DNA of 64,000 bases from Maridesulfovibrio sp. GTDB lineage: Bacteria > Desulfobacterota > Desulfovibrionia > Desulfovibrionales > Desulfovibrionaceae. Below the pieces are notes generated by a model. The model ran no database searches, had not been told where the DNA came from, and saw nothing but the letters and a program-made list of their open reading frames with translations. This document shows, piece by piece, positions 9,090-17,109 of this stretch. The position numbers and the translations under genes were made by a program. The first letter of the stretch is position 1. Each line of letters starts with the position of its first letter. The stretch is taken from the NCBI RefSeq assembly GCF_963667685.1, contig NZ_OY763930.1:2319435-2383434 (forward strand). Reading direction: 5' to 3'.

Positions 9090-9313
9090 TATATCTCTCC
9101 ATTTTTTAGATTAGGTATTTACTATACCTGAACATAAAAAATTTACCATTAGAAAGCATCTTTCTCTCATTGTTTTTATCCATGGTAAGAGGCTGATAAA
9201 GTCGAATTTTGAAGTATGAATTATAGATAAGAAAGACCTGATGTTTGATCCAGATGATTCTTCGGCAGCCTGATCAACAGGTGAGCTTAAGATTATCCCT
9301 TCAGAAGGGTGGA

Positions 9314-9352
9314 AACCTAAAAAGCCGCAAATTATTTGCGGCTTTTTAGGTT
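9314..9352 (-). terminator. Terminator of nrdJ
   Basis: A 19-bp palindrome (AACCTAAAAAGCCGCAAAT and its complement) lies 32 bases after the nrdJ stop codon. The A/T-rich outer arm supplies the U-run on the minus strand; it could stop transcription in both directions. Confidence 0.85.
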
Positions 9353-9383
9353 TATTACAAGAAGATATGGTTAATGGTGTTAT

Positions 9384-12068
9384 TTATCCACAGGTTGTGT
9401 ACCCGCAGGCTTTGCATATCTTGCAACCACCTTCCGGTACATAGGCCTTTTTACTGCACTCGGGGCAGGGGTCTCCGAGACCTTTGGAGACAATGGTCTG
9501 GTCGTCCATATCCAGCGATATATACTGGCGCAGAATGCGTGAGATTATAGCGGCGGCATCTATGATATTATAGCTTGAGCGGTCAAGCTGGGTCAGGATG
9601 CGGTCAATAGGCATGCCGACACGCAGCAGCATACTGGTCAATCTGGTTATTGTTTCCCAGAGGGAGTATTTTTCCTGAAAGACCTGCTCGTTGTAGAATC
9701 CATCACCGGTTACGCCTGCTTCTTTAGGAAGCTTGACGAATATTTCAATGGGGTTACCGGAATCGTCAAGGGAAACTATGATATACATCTTGGACCCCTT
9801 CCACATGACCCGGTGCCGCTCTGCGCGTTCAATGTCACCTAGTTCCCGCTCGACCATGGTCGGGTTCTGACCTTTCATGGTCGGATCAGATTCTTTGGAT
9901 TCTTCTTTTTTACTCAGGACTCCTTTTTTGCAGCCGTTGCGGAATACGGTAACGCCTTTAAGTCCGTTTTTCCAAGATTCAAGATAAATCTGGAAAATGG
10001 TTTCTTTGGGGGTGTCCTCGGCAAGATTGATTGTCGAGGAAATGGAGCTGTCTGTGTACTGCTGGATTGCTGACTGCATTCTGATGCGGTCCATGTAATC
10101 CAGTTCGTCAGCCTGAACGTAGTTCAGTTTTTCTTTCAGCTGCTGAGCGGTGTATTTTCCGAACAGGTGTTCCTGATTGGTCTCAAGCATCCATTTCAGC
10201 GGCGGCATGTGAATGAACTCAAAGACCTTGCCGGCTTCAAGCCTTGTTTCACGGGCATAGCTGAACATGAACACAGGTTCGATGCCGGAGGTGCAGTTAT
10301 CTGACATTATGGAAATAGAGCCGGAAGGTCCCACTGTATTGAATGCAGTGTGGCGCAGACCGGTCTTCATGATTTTCTTTTGCAGCTTCTTGGGCAGGTC
10401 GAGATTCGTAATGTACGGGCATTCCAGAAAGCGTTTACGCGCTTCCGGGGCCTGCAGAGCTTCGACTTCCCCGAAGCGCTCAGCAATGTCGGCACTTACG
10501 GAAATTTCAGTAATAGCTTTGTCGCGCATAATTTCTTTTATGAAATTAACTGACTCCTCACTGCCGTAGCGCATGCCGAGCATGGCCAGCATGTCACCGA
10601 GGCCGGTAAATTCGATGCCGATTCTTTTGCCGTATTTGTCAGCATCCCGGTGCTTCTGCAAGGGATGCTTGTTCATGTTGAGGTCCGACATGGTATCCAT
10701 GAAATTCATGGTCCGGGTCAGATCGTCATGAAAGAGGTCGGTATCGAAACGTGCTTCCTTGGTAAACGGGTTGACCACGTAACGATACAAGACCATTGCA
10801 CCAAGTAGGCAGTTGCTCCAGTAGCCAAGAGCCTGTTCCCCGCAGGGGTTGGTGGACATGGGTTTTAGGCGCAGGGGGTCAATGTACGTGCCGGGTGTGT
10901 TGCGCTGGGTGGTGTCCTGGTAAAGGATACCCGGATCACCGGACTTCCATGCGGATTCACTGATTTCCTCCAGCAGTGCCCGTGCGTTTATCGTCGCGTA
11001 TTCTTTGAGAGGAAGGTTTAATTCCTGCCAACGGCTGTAATCTCCGTCCCATAACTGGTTGTATACTGATTTTACCGGATCAAATATGTCGGAAGTCTCA
11101 TTGCGCCGTCTGGAGAGTATGAAGGTGAGGTTTTCCTCGGGAAGCGCGGTGCCTGCATTGTTGGCAGGAAGGTCCGGCTGGACTTTGATCTGGTATTTAG
11201 CAGAATCAGTACCGACTACTTTGTAAATTATTTCTGCTTCAATGCGGTCACCGGTTTGTGGATTCAATGCTTCGTACACTTCCGGCAGCAGTTGCAGGGT
11301 GGATTCATCGCAGATTTTGCCGCTGATTTTGAACCTGTCGGGGAAAATAAAGGTCCAATCTTTATCTTCTTCCACTGCCTGCATGAATTCGTCGGTTACT
11401 TTGAGGCTGATATTGGCGCCGAATACGTCCTGAACTTTTCCGGTCAGGGAATCCACTCCGAAAATTTCTTCAGGTTTGCTTTTGCACCAGATGAATCGCT
11501 GTGTTTCGGGGTGTCTTATATCGAGGGATATCATCAGCGCGCCGCGGCGTCCGTTCTGGCCTATGGTGTTGGTCAGTTCGCTGAAAAGGGGCATGAAGCT
11601 AACCGCTCCGGATGATGTCACGGCAGCGTTGTTAACCGGGTCGCCGGAAGGACGCAGGATTGTGATGTCGATACCGCTTCCGCCGCGGTAGGAGTATGTG
11701 CGGGCCAGTTTTTTCTGTGCTTCAAATATGCCTTCAAGAGAGTCTGATTCAATTTTTGCAAGATAGCAGTTACTGAGCGAGCACTTTGCATAGTCGTTCC
11801 CAAGCCCGGAGAGAATGGAGCCTGCCGGGATGAAGCGGCCGGACTGGAGCATTTCGCAGACCTGCTCATTTTCGTTATTTTCAAATCTGGAGTGTTTCAG
11901 GAACTCGCGGCAGAGTCTGTTTTTAACGTCGTTAAATGAGTGTTCCTGAAGGCGACCTTTGGGGTCACGGATCTGGTATTTTTTAGAACTGACAGTTTCC
12001 TGAAAGCGATGGTGCTCTTCCAGAGCCATTTTGGCTGATTCGCGGGTGATAACAGATTGTTCAGTCAT
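9384..12068 (-). CDS. nrdJ: Class II (adenosylcobalamin-dependent) ribonucleotide reductase
   Basis: The 894-residue enzyme makes deoxyribonucleotides with adenosylcobalamin as radical source. Evidence: YSYRGGSGIDI and GQNGRRGALM substrate-site motifs, the NPCGE catalytic motif near residue 408, FNTVGPSGSIS near 570, and a C-terminal Cys-rich tail (CPECS, CKICKACGYTTC) that re-reduces the active site. NPCGE and the tail fit NrdJ rather than class I NrdA. No N-terminal ATP-cone is apparent. About 90 residues (roughly 265-355) between the IFPDRF region and the SGDPG motif look like an insertion. A cobalamin riboswitch lies upstream. AAAGGA precedes the ATG. Confidence 0.92.
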   Translation of the reverse strand: MTEQSVITRESAKMALEEHHRFQETVSSKKYQIRDPKGRLQEHSFNDVKNRLCREFLKHSRFENNENEQVCEMLQSGRFIPAGSILSGLGNDYAKCSLSNCYLAKIESDSLEGIFEAQKKLARTYSYRGGSGIDITILRPSGDPVNNAAVTSSGAVSFMPLFSELTNTIGQNGRRGALMISLDIRHPETQRFIWCKSKPEEIFGVDSLTGKVQDVFGANISLKVTDEFMQAVEEDKDWTFIFPDRFKISGKICDESTLQLLPEVYEALNPQTGDRIEAEIIYKVVGTDSAKYQIKVQPDLPANNAGTALPEENLTFILSRRRNETSDIFDPVKSVYNQLWDGDYSRWQELNLPLKEYATINARALLEEISESAWKSGDPGILYQDTTQRNTPGTYIDPLRLKPMSTNPCGEQALGYWSNCLLGAMVLYRYVVNPFTKEARFDTDLFHDDLTRTMNFMDTMSDLNMNKHPLQKHRDADKYGKRIGIEFTGLGDMLAMLGMRYGSEESVNFIKEIMRDKAITEISVSADIAERFGEVEALQAPEARKRFLECPYITNLDLPKKLQKKIMKTGLRHTAFNTVGPSGSISIMSDNCTSGIEPVFMFSYARETRLEAGKVFEFIHMPPLKWMLETNQEHLFGKYTAQQLKEKLNYVQADELDYMDRIRMQSAIQQYTDSSISSTINLAEDTPKETIFQIYLESWKNGLKGVTVFRNGCKKGVLSKKEESKESDPTMKGQNPTMVERELGDIERAERHRVMWKGSKMYIIVSLDDSGNPIEIFVKLPKEAGVTGDGFYNEQVFQEKYSLWETITRLTSMLLRVGMPIDRILTQLDRSSYNIIDAAAIISRILRQYISLDMDDQTIVSKGLGDPCPECSKKAYVPEGGCKICKACGYTTCG

Positions 12069-12263
12069 TATGGTGAAAATCCTTTAGAGGGTTCAAGAGG
12101 CCCTTACGTCAAAAAATCACAATTGTTATCCAAATGGTATTTCAAAAAAATACCTTCGGGTTATGTTTGCTCACTTATAAAGCTTATATCTGTGATTTGT
12201 GTTTCAGGCTGCCCAGAAGGCGTTTCCTGATTTTTGAGACGAAGTGTAATTATCAGGGCAGAT

Positions 12264-12381
12264 ATGCTTCAGGCAGGGGTGCTGGCTTTTCCATGCCCTC
12301 TGAAAAGGGGGAGGAATCACAGCGGCAGAACCGCCCCGGACTCTAAACGGGTTCCCTTTTTTTCGTTTAAACCTGAAGTAA
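12264..12381 (-). promoter_or_regulatory. Cobalamin riboswitch upstream of nrdJ
   Basis: Read on the minus strand, the segment shows the B12-element core in order: ACTTCAGG (P1, 5' arm), AGGGAACC, AGAGTCCGGGGCGG, GCCGCTGTGATTCC (B12-box-like), AAAGCCAGCACCCCTGCC, then CCTGAAGC closing P1. It resembles the compact class without the large P13 arm. About 195 bases of leader follow before nrdJ, containing further self-complementary segments that may form the expression platform. The family binds adenosyl- or methyl-cobalamin and normally lowers expression. Confidence 0.85.
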
Positions 12382-12818
12382 AAAACAACAGCGAAAAGCT
12401 TAACAAACTCTAAGCTGTGGTCAACAGTTATTTGACTGTATTATTCAAAAAGAGGCTTAGCCCAATGGTTAGTAGGGATGAGGTGCTATGGGGGAATAAA
12501 AAGGAAAAATACGCAACTTAAATTGCGGCTTTTATCTTTGATGTCATGTTACAAATGTGTCGAATTGCTGCCGGCCGCAGGTGGGGTTCACGCAGTCTTT
12601 ACATTTAATTAAAATATAATTGCTGCAATCCGGTCTGCTCCTGCCTCAGAGCATAGGTGTCAGGAACATGGAAATGCTGCGGCCGCGTTTACATCTTGCC
12701 ATTATACCGTTCGGCAATTATTAAAATATGAGACCGATAACCCAAGTCTTTTTTTCTATCGAACCGTTTCACAAATATAACATAGCCTCAGTCACCATAA
12801 GAAACAGGGAGTCCAAGA
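12382..12818. other. Intergenic region with repeats between nrdJ riboswitch and permease
   Basis: No gene is seen. On the plus strand a CGCAA/TTGCG hairpin with a trailing GCTTTT (12511-12532) looks like a small terminator and may belong to an unannotated short RNA. Three near-identical 9-mers (AATTGCTGC at 12563 and 12618, AAATGCTGC at 12672) are spaced 55 and 54 bases apart. They may be regulator sites for the permease gene. Confidence 0.35.
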
Positions 12819-14123
12819 TTGTTTTTCCCCAACATTATTGTCATTTCAACCGTCATCATTGTGGGTGTTTTCTTACTGTTCTATCGCCCATTGACCGAGT
12901 CCTCCGCATGGCGGGCCACTATCACCCCATTAGCTTCGATCATGGGGTCCGGGTTTCTGGTCTGTGTTCCTCTACTTTATACAAATGTTGGTAACTACGC
13001 AGTCCTCGCAATAAGCGGTTTGCTTGTTCTGGCATACGGAGTAGGGGCTGTTATCCGCTTTAACATCCGTTATAGTGAGCCGTTGCTATCGGGAAATAAT
13101 TGCGCCTTACCGGTGAACGAGAGCCGCCACTCGCGACATGTTGCTCATTGTCAGAGCGCGCAAAATATTAAATCCGTCGGTCTTACCAGCACGCTGGAAC
13201 AGACATCACACATTGTTCTGTCTGTTGCCTATTGCATTTCCGTATCTTACTACCTGCAACTTATGGCTGAATTTGGACTGAACTTTTTATCATTGGATTC
13301 AGCCTTATACGGGAAATGGGTAGTAACCATAACCCTTGCCACTATTGGTGCGATTGGCACAGCCCGAGGTCTCAAAGGTATCGAAAAGGTCGAGCGTATT
13401 GTGGTAGGACTCAATCTGGCCATGATAGCGTCCTTGGTGGCCGGTCTGGTTCATTACAATGCTCAGGCTATCCTTGATGGAACATGGCAGCTTCGAGCCA
13501 TTCCTTTTCCTGAAGATTCTTGGCACACCATACGTCTGGTTATGGGGATGCTCATCGTGGTTCAGGGATTTGAAATTTCCCGGTTCCTCGGGCACGAGCA
13601 TTCGGCCGGAGAGCGGATACGTACCATGCGGATAGCACAGGTTGTGTCGTCCGTTATTTACGTCGTATTCATTGGACTTATGGGTGTAATCATCAGCCGA
13701 AACGGTCAGGACAGTAATGCCGGAGTTACTGCCATTGTCAATTATTCAGCCGTAGTGGCTCCCGTGCTTCCCCTTCTATTAACCCTGACGGCTTTGGGAA
13801 GTCAGTTTTCTGCGGCTACGGCAGACGACGCAGGCTGCTCCGGCCTGCTCGAATCGATTTTTAAAGGCTTGATACCTATAAAATATAATTATTTAGTGGT
13901 GAGTCTGTTTGCCACAGTCATAACTTGGCTAACCGACGTATACCAGATTATCAACTATGCCTCACGCGCATTCGCGCTTTTTTATGTACTGCAATGCGCT
14001 GTGGCAATCATGACTCTTCACAAGGTCAAACCATCCCCTGTTCCTCTGGCTAAAGGTCTCTTGTTCGGCTTTATCGGCATACTCTGCCTTGGAGTGACTA
14101 TCTTCGGTATCCCGGCCGGGTAG
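12819..14123 (+). CDS. Multi-pass membrane permease, APC-superfamily-like
   Basis: The 434-residue protein has about eleven hydrophobic segments spread over its length, with a hydrophilic loop near residues 85-125, and is an inner-membrane transporter. Overall organisation resembles amino-acid/polyamine/organocation permeases, but I do not see a signature that fixes the subfamily or substrate. The start is TTG at 12819, supported by AGGGAG six bases upstream; no good ATG lies nearby. The metallo-hydrolase gene follows 94 bases later in the same direction and could process the imported compound. Confidence 0.65.
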   Translation: MFFPNIIVISTVIIVGVFLLFYRPLTESSAWRATITPLASIMGSGFLVCVPLLYTNVGNYAVLAISGLLVLAYGVGAVIRFNIRYSEPLLSGNNCALPVNESRHSRHVAHCQSAQNIKSVGLTSTLEQTSHIVLSVAYCISVSYYLQLMAEFGLNFLSLDSALYGKWVVTITLATIGAIGTARGLKGIEKVERIVVGLNLAMIASLVAGLVHYNAQAILDGTWQLRAIPFPEDSWHTIRLVMGMLIVVQGFEISRFLGHEHSAGERIRTMRIAQVVSSVIYVVFIGLMGVIISRNGQDSNAGVTAIVNYSAVVAPVLPLLLTLTALGSQFSAATADDAGCSGLLESIFKGLIPIKYNYLVVSLFATVITWLTDVYQIINYASRAFALFYVLQCAVAIMTLHKVKPSPVPLAKGLLFGFIGILCLGVTIFGIPAG

Positions 14124-14217
14124 GATGACTGTAAAGGCTCAGAGTACATACAATGCAGCCAGCTTTAATGAATACTAGACCTTAGAAAAAGATCAGACAC
14201 AGCACAAAGGTTTCGAC

Positions 14218-14949
14218 ATGACAAAAATTCTACCCCTCAGAATCACGCAAGATTTCGGGACTGAACAGGTCGACATTTATCCGACCCTCCTCATAACAGA
14301 AACATTGGTGATACTTTTTGATGCTTGCTTCCCTCACCAGATTGATCAACTTGAGGAAGCATTAGGCAACCACGGATACTCCCTGATTGACATCACTCAT
14401 GTTATTATCAGCCACCATGACCACATCGGTTCGTTGGCAGCTATTAAGCGCAGAAACAAGAAACTAACTGTCATTTCTCATGAAATTGAAGAGCCATATA
14501 TTTCAGGGAAAAAGGAATCCCTGCGAATTGCCCAAGCACGGGAATATAATACATCTCTCTCAGGAGAAGATTTGAAATGGGGAGAGCAGTTCCTCAACTA
14601 TCTGCAAACGATAGAGACGTGTGAGATTGACCGAACCGTCTCAACGCAACCCGAAGACTTAAATGACGACATAACAATACTGCATTCACCCGGCCATACA
14701 CCGGGACACATTTCCATATTCGTTTGCAGTTCAAGATCTTATATCGCCGGAGACTCCCTTGCCATAGAGCACGGCAAACTCGTCATTGCTAATCCTCAAT
14801 TCACGCTTGATATGGGCAGATGTGTGCAAACAATACGTGAGATTCGTGAACTGAAGCCAACCCGTATTTATTGTTACCATGGAGGAGTGGTAGACAATAC
14901 GGACAATGCAGGCTTGGATGCTCTGTTATTGCAAGCCGAGAAACAGTAA
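14218..14949 (+). CDS. MBL-fold metallo-hydrolase
   Basis: The 243-residue protein has the metallo-beta-lactamase metal-site motifs in order: SHHDHIG near residue 63 (HxHxDH-like), HSPGHTPGH near 160, IAGDS near 178 and a late YCYHGG near 218. These fit a binuclear zinc or iron hydrolase of the glyoxalase II/quorum-lactonase type. It is cytoplasmic, with no signal peptide. The ATG at 14218 lacks a strong ribosome site but protein homology-like content begins there. It lies downstream of the permease gene and may be co-transcribed. Substrate unknown. Confidence 0.85.
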   Translation: MTKILPLRITQDFGTEQVDIYPTLLITETLVILFDACFPHQIDQLEEALGNHGYSLIDITHVIISHHDHIGSLAAIKRRNKKLTVISHEIEEPYISGKKESLRIAQAREYNTSLSGEDLKWGEQFLNYLQTIETCEIDRTVSTQPEDLNDDITILHSPGHTPGHISIFVCSSRSYIAGDSLAIEHGKLVIANPQFTLDMGRCVQTIREIRELKPTRIYCYHGGVVDNTDNAGLDALLLQAEKQ

Positions 14950-15062
14950 ACAGTTGTGTGCTTGTAGCCGGGCTGGAATCAACGGTTGGAAATTTGATAA
15001 ATTGGGCTTGCGCTATTTTCTTCGGTGTAGACCCGAAAAGGGTCCGGACACTGTATACAGGG

Positions 15063-15101
15063 CAAAAAAAGAGGTGTCACAGTCATTTGACTGTGACACC
15101 T
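15063..15101 (-). terminator. Terminator of tRNA-Leu
   Basis: A perfect 14-bp stem (AGGTGTCACAGTCA and its complement, 15072-15101) starts 9 bases past the tRNA CCA. On the minus strand it is followed by CTTTTTTT. Confidence 0.92.
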
Positions 15102-15109
15102 GAAAAATT

Positions 15110-15196
15110 TGGTGCCGAAGAGAAGACTCGAACTTCCACGGAGAAACCTCCACTAGACCCTGAACCTAGCGTGTCTACCAATTCCACCACTTCGGC
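15110..15196 (-). tRNA. tRNA-Leu (anticodon CAG)
   Basis: An 87-base class II tRNA. The acceptor stem GCCGAAG/CTTCGGC, A discriminator and encoded CCA are all present. The D-arm contains GGTAGACAC typical of tRNA-Leu. The anticodon loop TTCAGGG reads CAG, a long variable arm (TGGAGG..CTCCGT) is present, and the T-loop is GTTCGAGTC. Promoter and terminator flank it. Confidence 0.97.
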
Positions 15197-15208
15197 ACGG
15201 CGAAGAAC

Positions 15209-15237
15209 TGTTTATAAATATCGCGTAAGAATTGCAA
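15209..15237 (-). promoter_or_regulatory. Promoter of tRNA-Leu
   Basis: On the minus strand TTGCAA (-35) and TAAACA (-10) are 17 bases apart, with the -10 ending 12 bases before the mature tRNA 5' end. The tRNA-Ala gene in this window has a -10 of the same sequence at the same spacing. Confidence 0.7.
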
Positions 15238-15301
15238 GCTTTTTTTTCAAAAAAAAGTTTTTTTTGGGGATTATTTAAAAGTCAGTCTGCCTGAAAATAT
15301 T

Positions 15302-15343
15302 TGCCCGTAATCCCAGCCCTTATAAAGAGCGGGATTACGGGCA
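15302..15343 (-). terminator. Terminator of citrate synthase gene
   Basis: A perfect 13-bp stem, TGCCCGTAATCCC against GGGATTACGGGCA, with a 16-base loop lies 64 bases after the gltA stop. On the minus strand an A/T-rich stretch rather than a pure T-run follows. Confidence 0.7.
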
Positions 15344-15406
15344 TATCCGGGTAGGTATATCCATCGTCCGGGAACCGGATTAGTTCCTGAACGATATTGA
15401 CTGAAA

Positions 15407-16696
15407 TTACTTCCTGAAATCTATTGGTACGTAATTTCTCGGAGTTTCGCCAGTGTAAATCTGCCTTGGGCGGTTAATTCTTGTATTCGGGTTGGTGTAA
15501 TCCTCATACCAGTGCGCAATCCAGCCGGGCATGCGGCCAATGGCGAACATAACCGGAAACATGGCTACAGGGATACCCAGTGCGCGCAGGATTATTCCGG
15601 AATAGAAGTCTACGTTGGGGTATAGTTTGCGCTCAATAAAAAAGTCATCGGAAAGGGCGCGTTCTTCGAGAGTCATAGCGATATCGAGAAGTTCGTCGCT
15701 AAAACCGTGCTGGAGCAGGTCATGGGTCGCTTTCTTGAGGATTTTAGCACGGGGATCGAAGCTCTTATATATGCGGTGCCCGAAGCCCATGAGACGGCAT
15801 TCTCTGTTTTTGACCTTCTCTATGTATTCATCAATGGTGTAATCGCCGTTATTGATGGTTTCGAGCATGTCGATAACCGCGGCGTTTGCACCGCCGTGCA
15901 GTGGGCCCCAGAGGGCGCAGATGCCGGAAGATACGGAAGCGAAAATATTAGCCTGTGTTGAGCCGACCATCCTTACTGTAGATGTAGAGCAGTTCTGCTC
16001 GTGGTCCGCGTGCAGCTGGAATATAAGCGAGAGGGCTTTTACCGCTTCAATGGGCGGATCATACTGCTTGTAAGGAATGGAGAACATCATATGCAGGAAG
16101 TTATGGCAGTAGCTCAGTTCCGGGTCGGGATAAACAAAGGGGCGACCGATGGATTTGCGGTATGAAAATGCCGCAATGGTACGCACCTTGGAGATAATCT
16201 TACCAACGGCGAGAAAAAATTCCGACTTATCGGTGATATCATTGAGGTCCGGGTTGTGGCTGCCCAGCGCGTTGATAACTGCGGAAAGGATCGCCATGGG
16301 CTGGTTGCGGTGGGACGGGAATCCTTCAAAGTGGTGGCGCAGATCTTCATGGATAAGTTCTTCTGCGGTGAGCAGGGCGGAAAAACGCGCCAAATCTTCT
16401 TTGAGGGGCAGTTCGCCAAAGATAAGAAGCCATGCTGTTTCGATGAATTTACCGTGCTCAGCGAGGTCTTCAATGGGATATCCACGGTAGCGCAGGATTC
16501 CTTTTTCCCCGTCAACAAAAGTGATTTTACTGGTACAGGAGCCGGTGTTTCCGTAGCCGGGATCGTAGGTGATCAGTCCGCTCTGGGCACGGAGTTTCGT
16601 GATATCAATGCCTGTTTCGCCTTCCGTGCCATGGATAACGGGTAGCTCATATTCTTTGCCGTCATACTTAAGGATCGCAATGTCTTTATCGCTCAT
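15407..16696 (-). CDS. gltA: Citrate synthase
   Basis: The 429-residue enzyme condenses acetyl-CoA and oxaloacetate. Markers: PIEDLAEHG near residue 85, the catalytic His region LHADHEQNCS near 230, GPLHGGANAAV near 262, MGFGHRIYKSFDPRA near 303 and the active-site Asp region IERKLYPNVDFYSG near 362. Length and motifs fit the hexameric GltA type rather than the Re-citrate synthase found in some anaerobes. The ATG at 16696 has AAGGAG five bases upstream; a 34-codon extension lacks one. A Cys-rich N-terminal binding site for NADH is not evident. Monocistronic. Confidence 0.95.
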   Translation of the reverse strand: MSDKDIAILKYDGKEYELPVIHGTEGETGIDITKLRAQSGLITYDPGYGNTGSCTSKITFVDGEKGILRYRGYPIEDLAEHGKFIETAWLLIFGELPLKEDLARFSALLTAEELIHEDLRHHFEGFPSHRNQPMAILSAVINALGSHNPDLNDITDKSEFFLAVGKIISKVRTIAAFSYRKSIGRPFVYPDPELSYCHNFLHMMFSIPYKQYDPPIEAVKALSLIFQLHADHEQNCSTSTVRMVGSTQANIFASVSSGICALWGPLHGGANAAVIDMLETINNGDYTIDEYIEKVKNRECRLMGFGHRIYKSFDPRAKILKKATHDLLQHGFSDELLDIAMTLEERALSDDFFIERKLYPNVDFYSGIILRALGIPVAMFPVMFAIGRMPGWIAHWYEDYTNPNTRINRPRQIYTGETPRNYVPIDFRK

Positions 16697-17109
16697 GTTT
16701 GCTCCTTTTGCTAAGTTTCTATGCACGCTACGGGATATTCTCTGTTTTTTGGCAAATGAACCAGAACACTCAAAAGGACGGTTTACGCAATTTTCCATAG
16801 TGCGCAGACCAGCCAGATGCCTGGATTTGCAGTCCGGTCCCAGGATCTATCGCCTTGTGGATCCGGATATGTAAGCGGGCAGAAATGTGATTTCTTTCGG
16901 ACTGGAATCGGGGCTGGGTGGTCCCGTTACCAGTGTAAATGGTTGTACGGCGTTTTAAAGGGGAAGCAGCGAACGCTTTTCCCCGATGTTGTAAATTTAT
17001 TTATCCAAAACCAGCAGAAAAGTCCAGTAGTGGAGAGAGCATAATCTGGCTGTAAAATGAGATTGTTTTGTCAGAAACATGTAAGTATTTCGCTTAAGTT
17101 TTATTTAGG
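16697..17109. other. Leader of gltA and end of the sigma-54 regulator unit
   Basis: No gene is seen. A hairpin at 16960-16984 (GGGGAA.AGCG with matching CGCT..TTCCCC) is followed on the minus strand by TTTAAAA and may be the terminator of the regulator gene that ends at 17110. The rest should hold the gltA promoter and an untranslated leader. Confidence 0.4.

Noticed and set aside
12173..12205. Possible NrdR box upstream of nrdJ
   Set aside because: ACACAAATCACAGATATAAG has only partial agreement with the NrdR consensus and no second box at the required spacing.
12455..12500. tRNA-like D-arm sequence
   Set aside because: There is no T-arm, no CCA end and no pairing acceptor stem around it, so it is not a tRNA gene.
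14871..15278. 135-codon open frame across the tRNA-Leu gene
   Set aside because: It overlaps the end of the MBL gene and the whole tRNA-Leu with its terminator; it is a chance frame.
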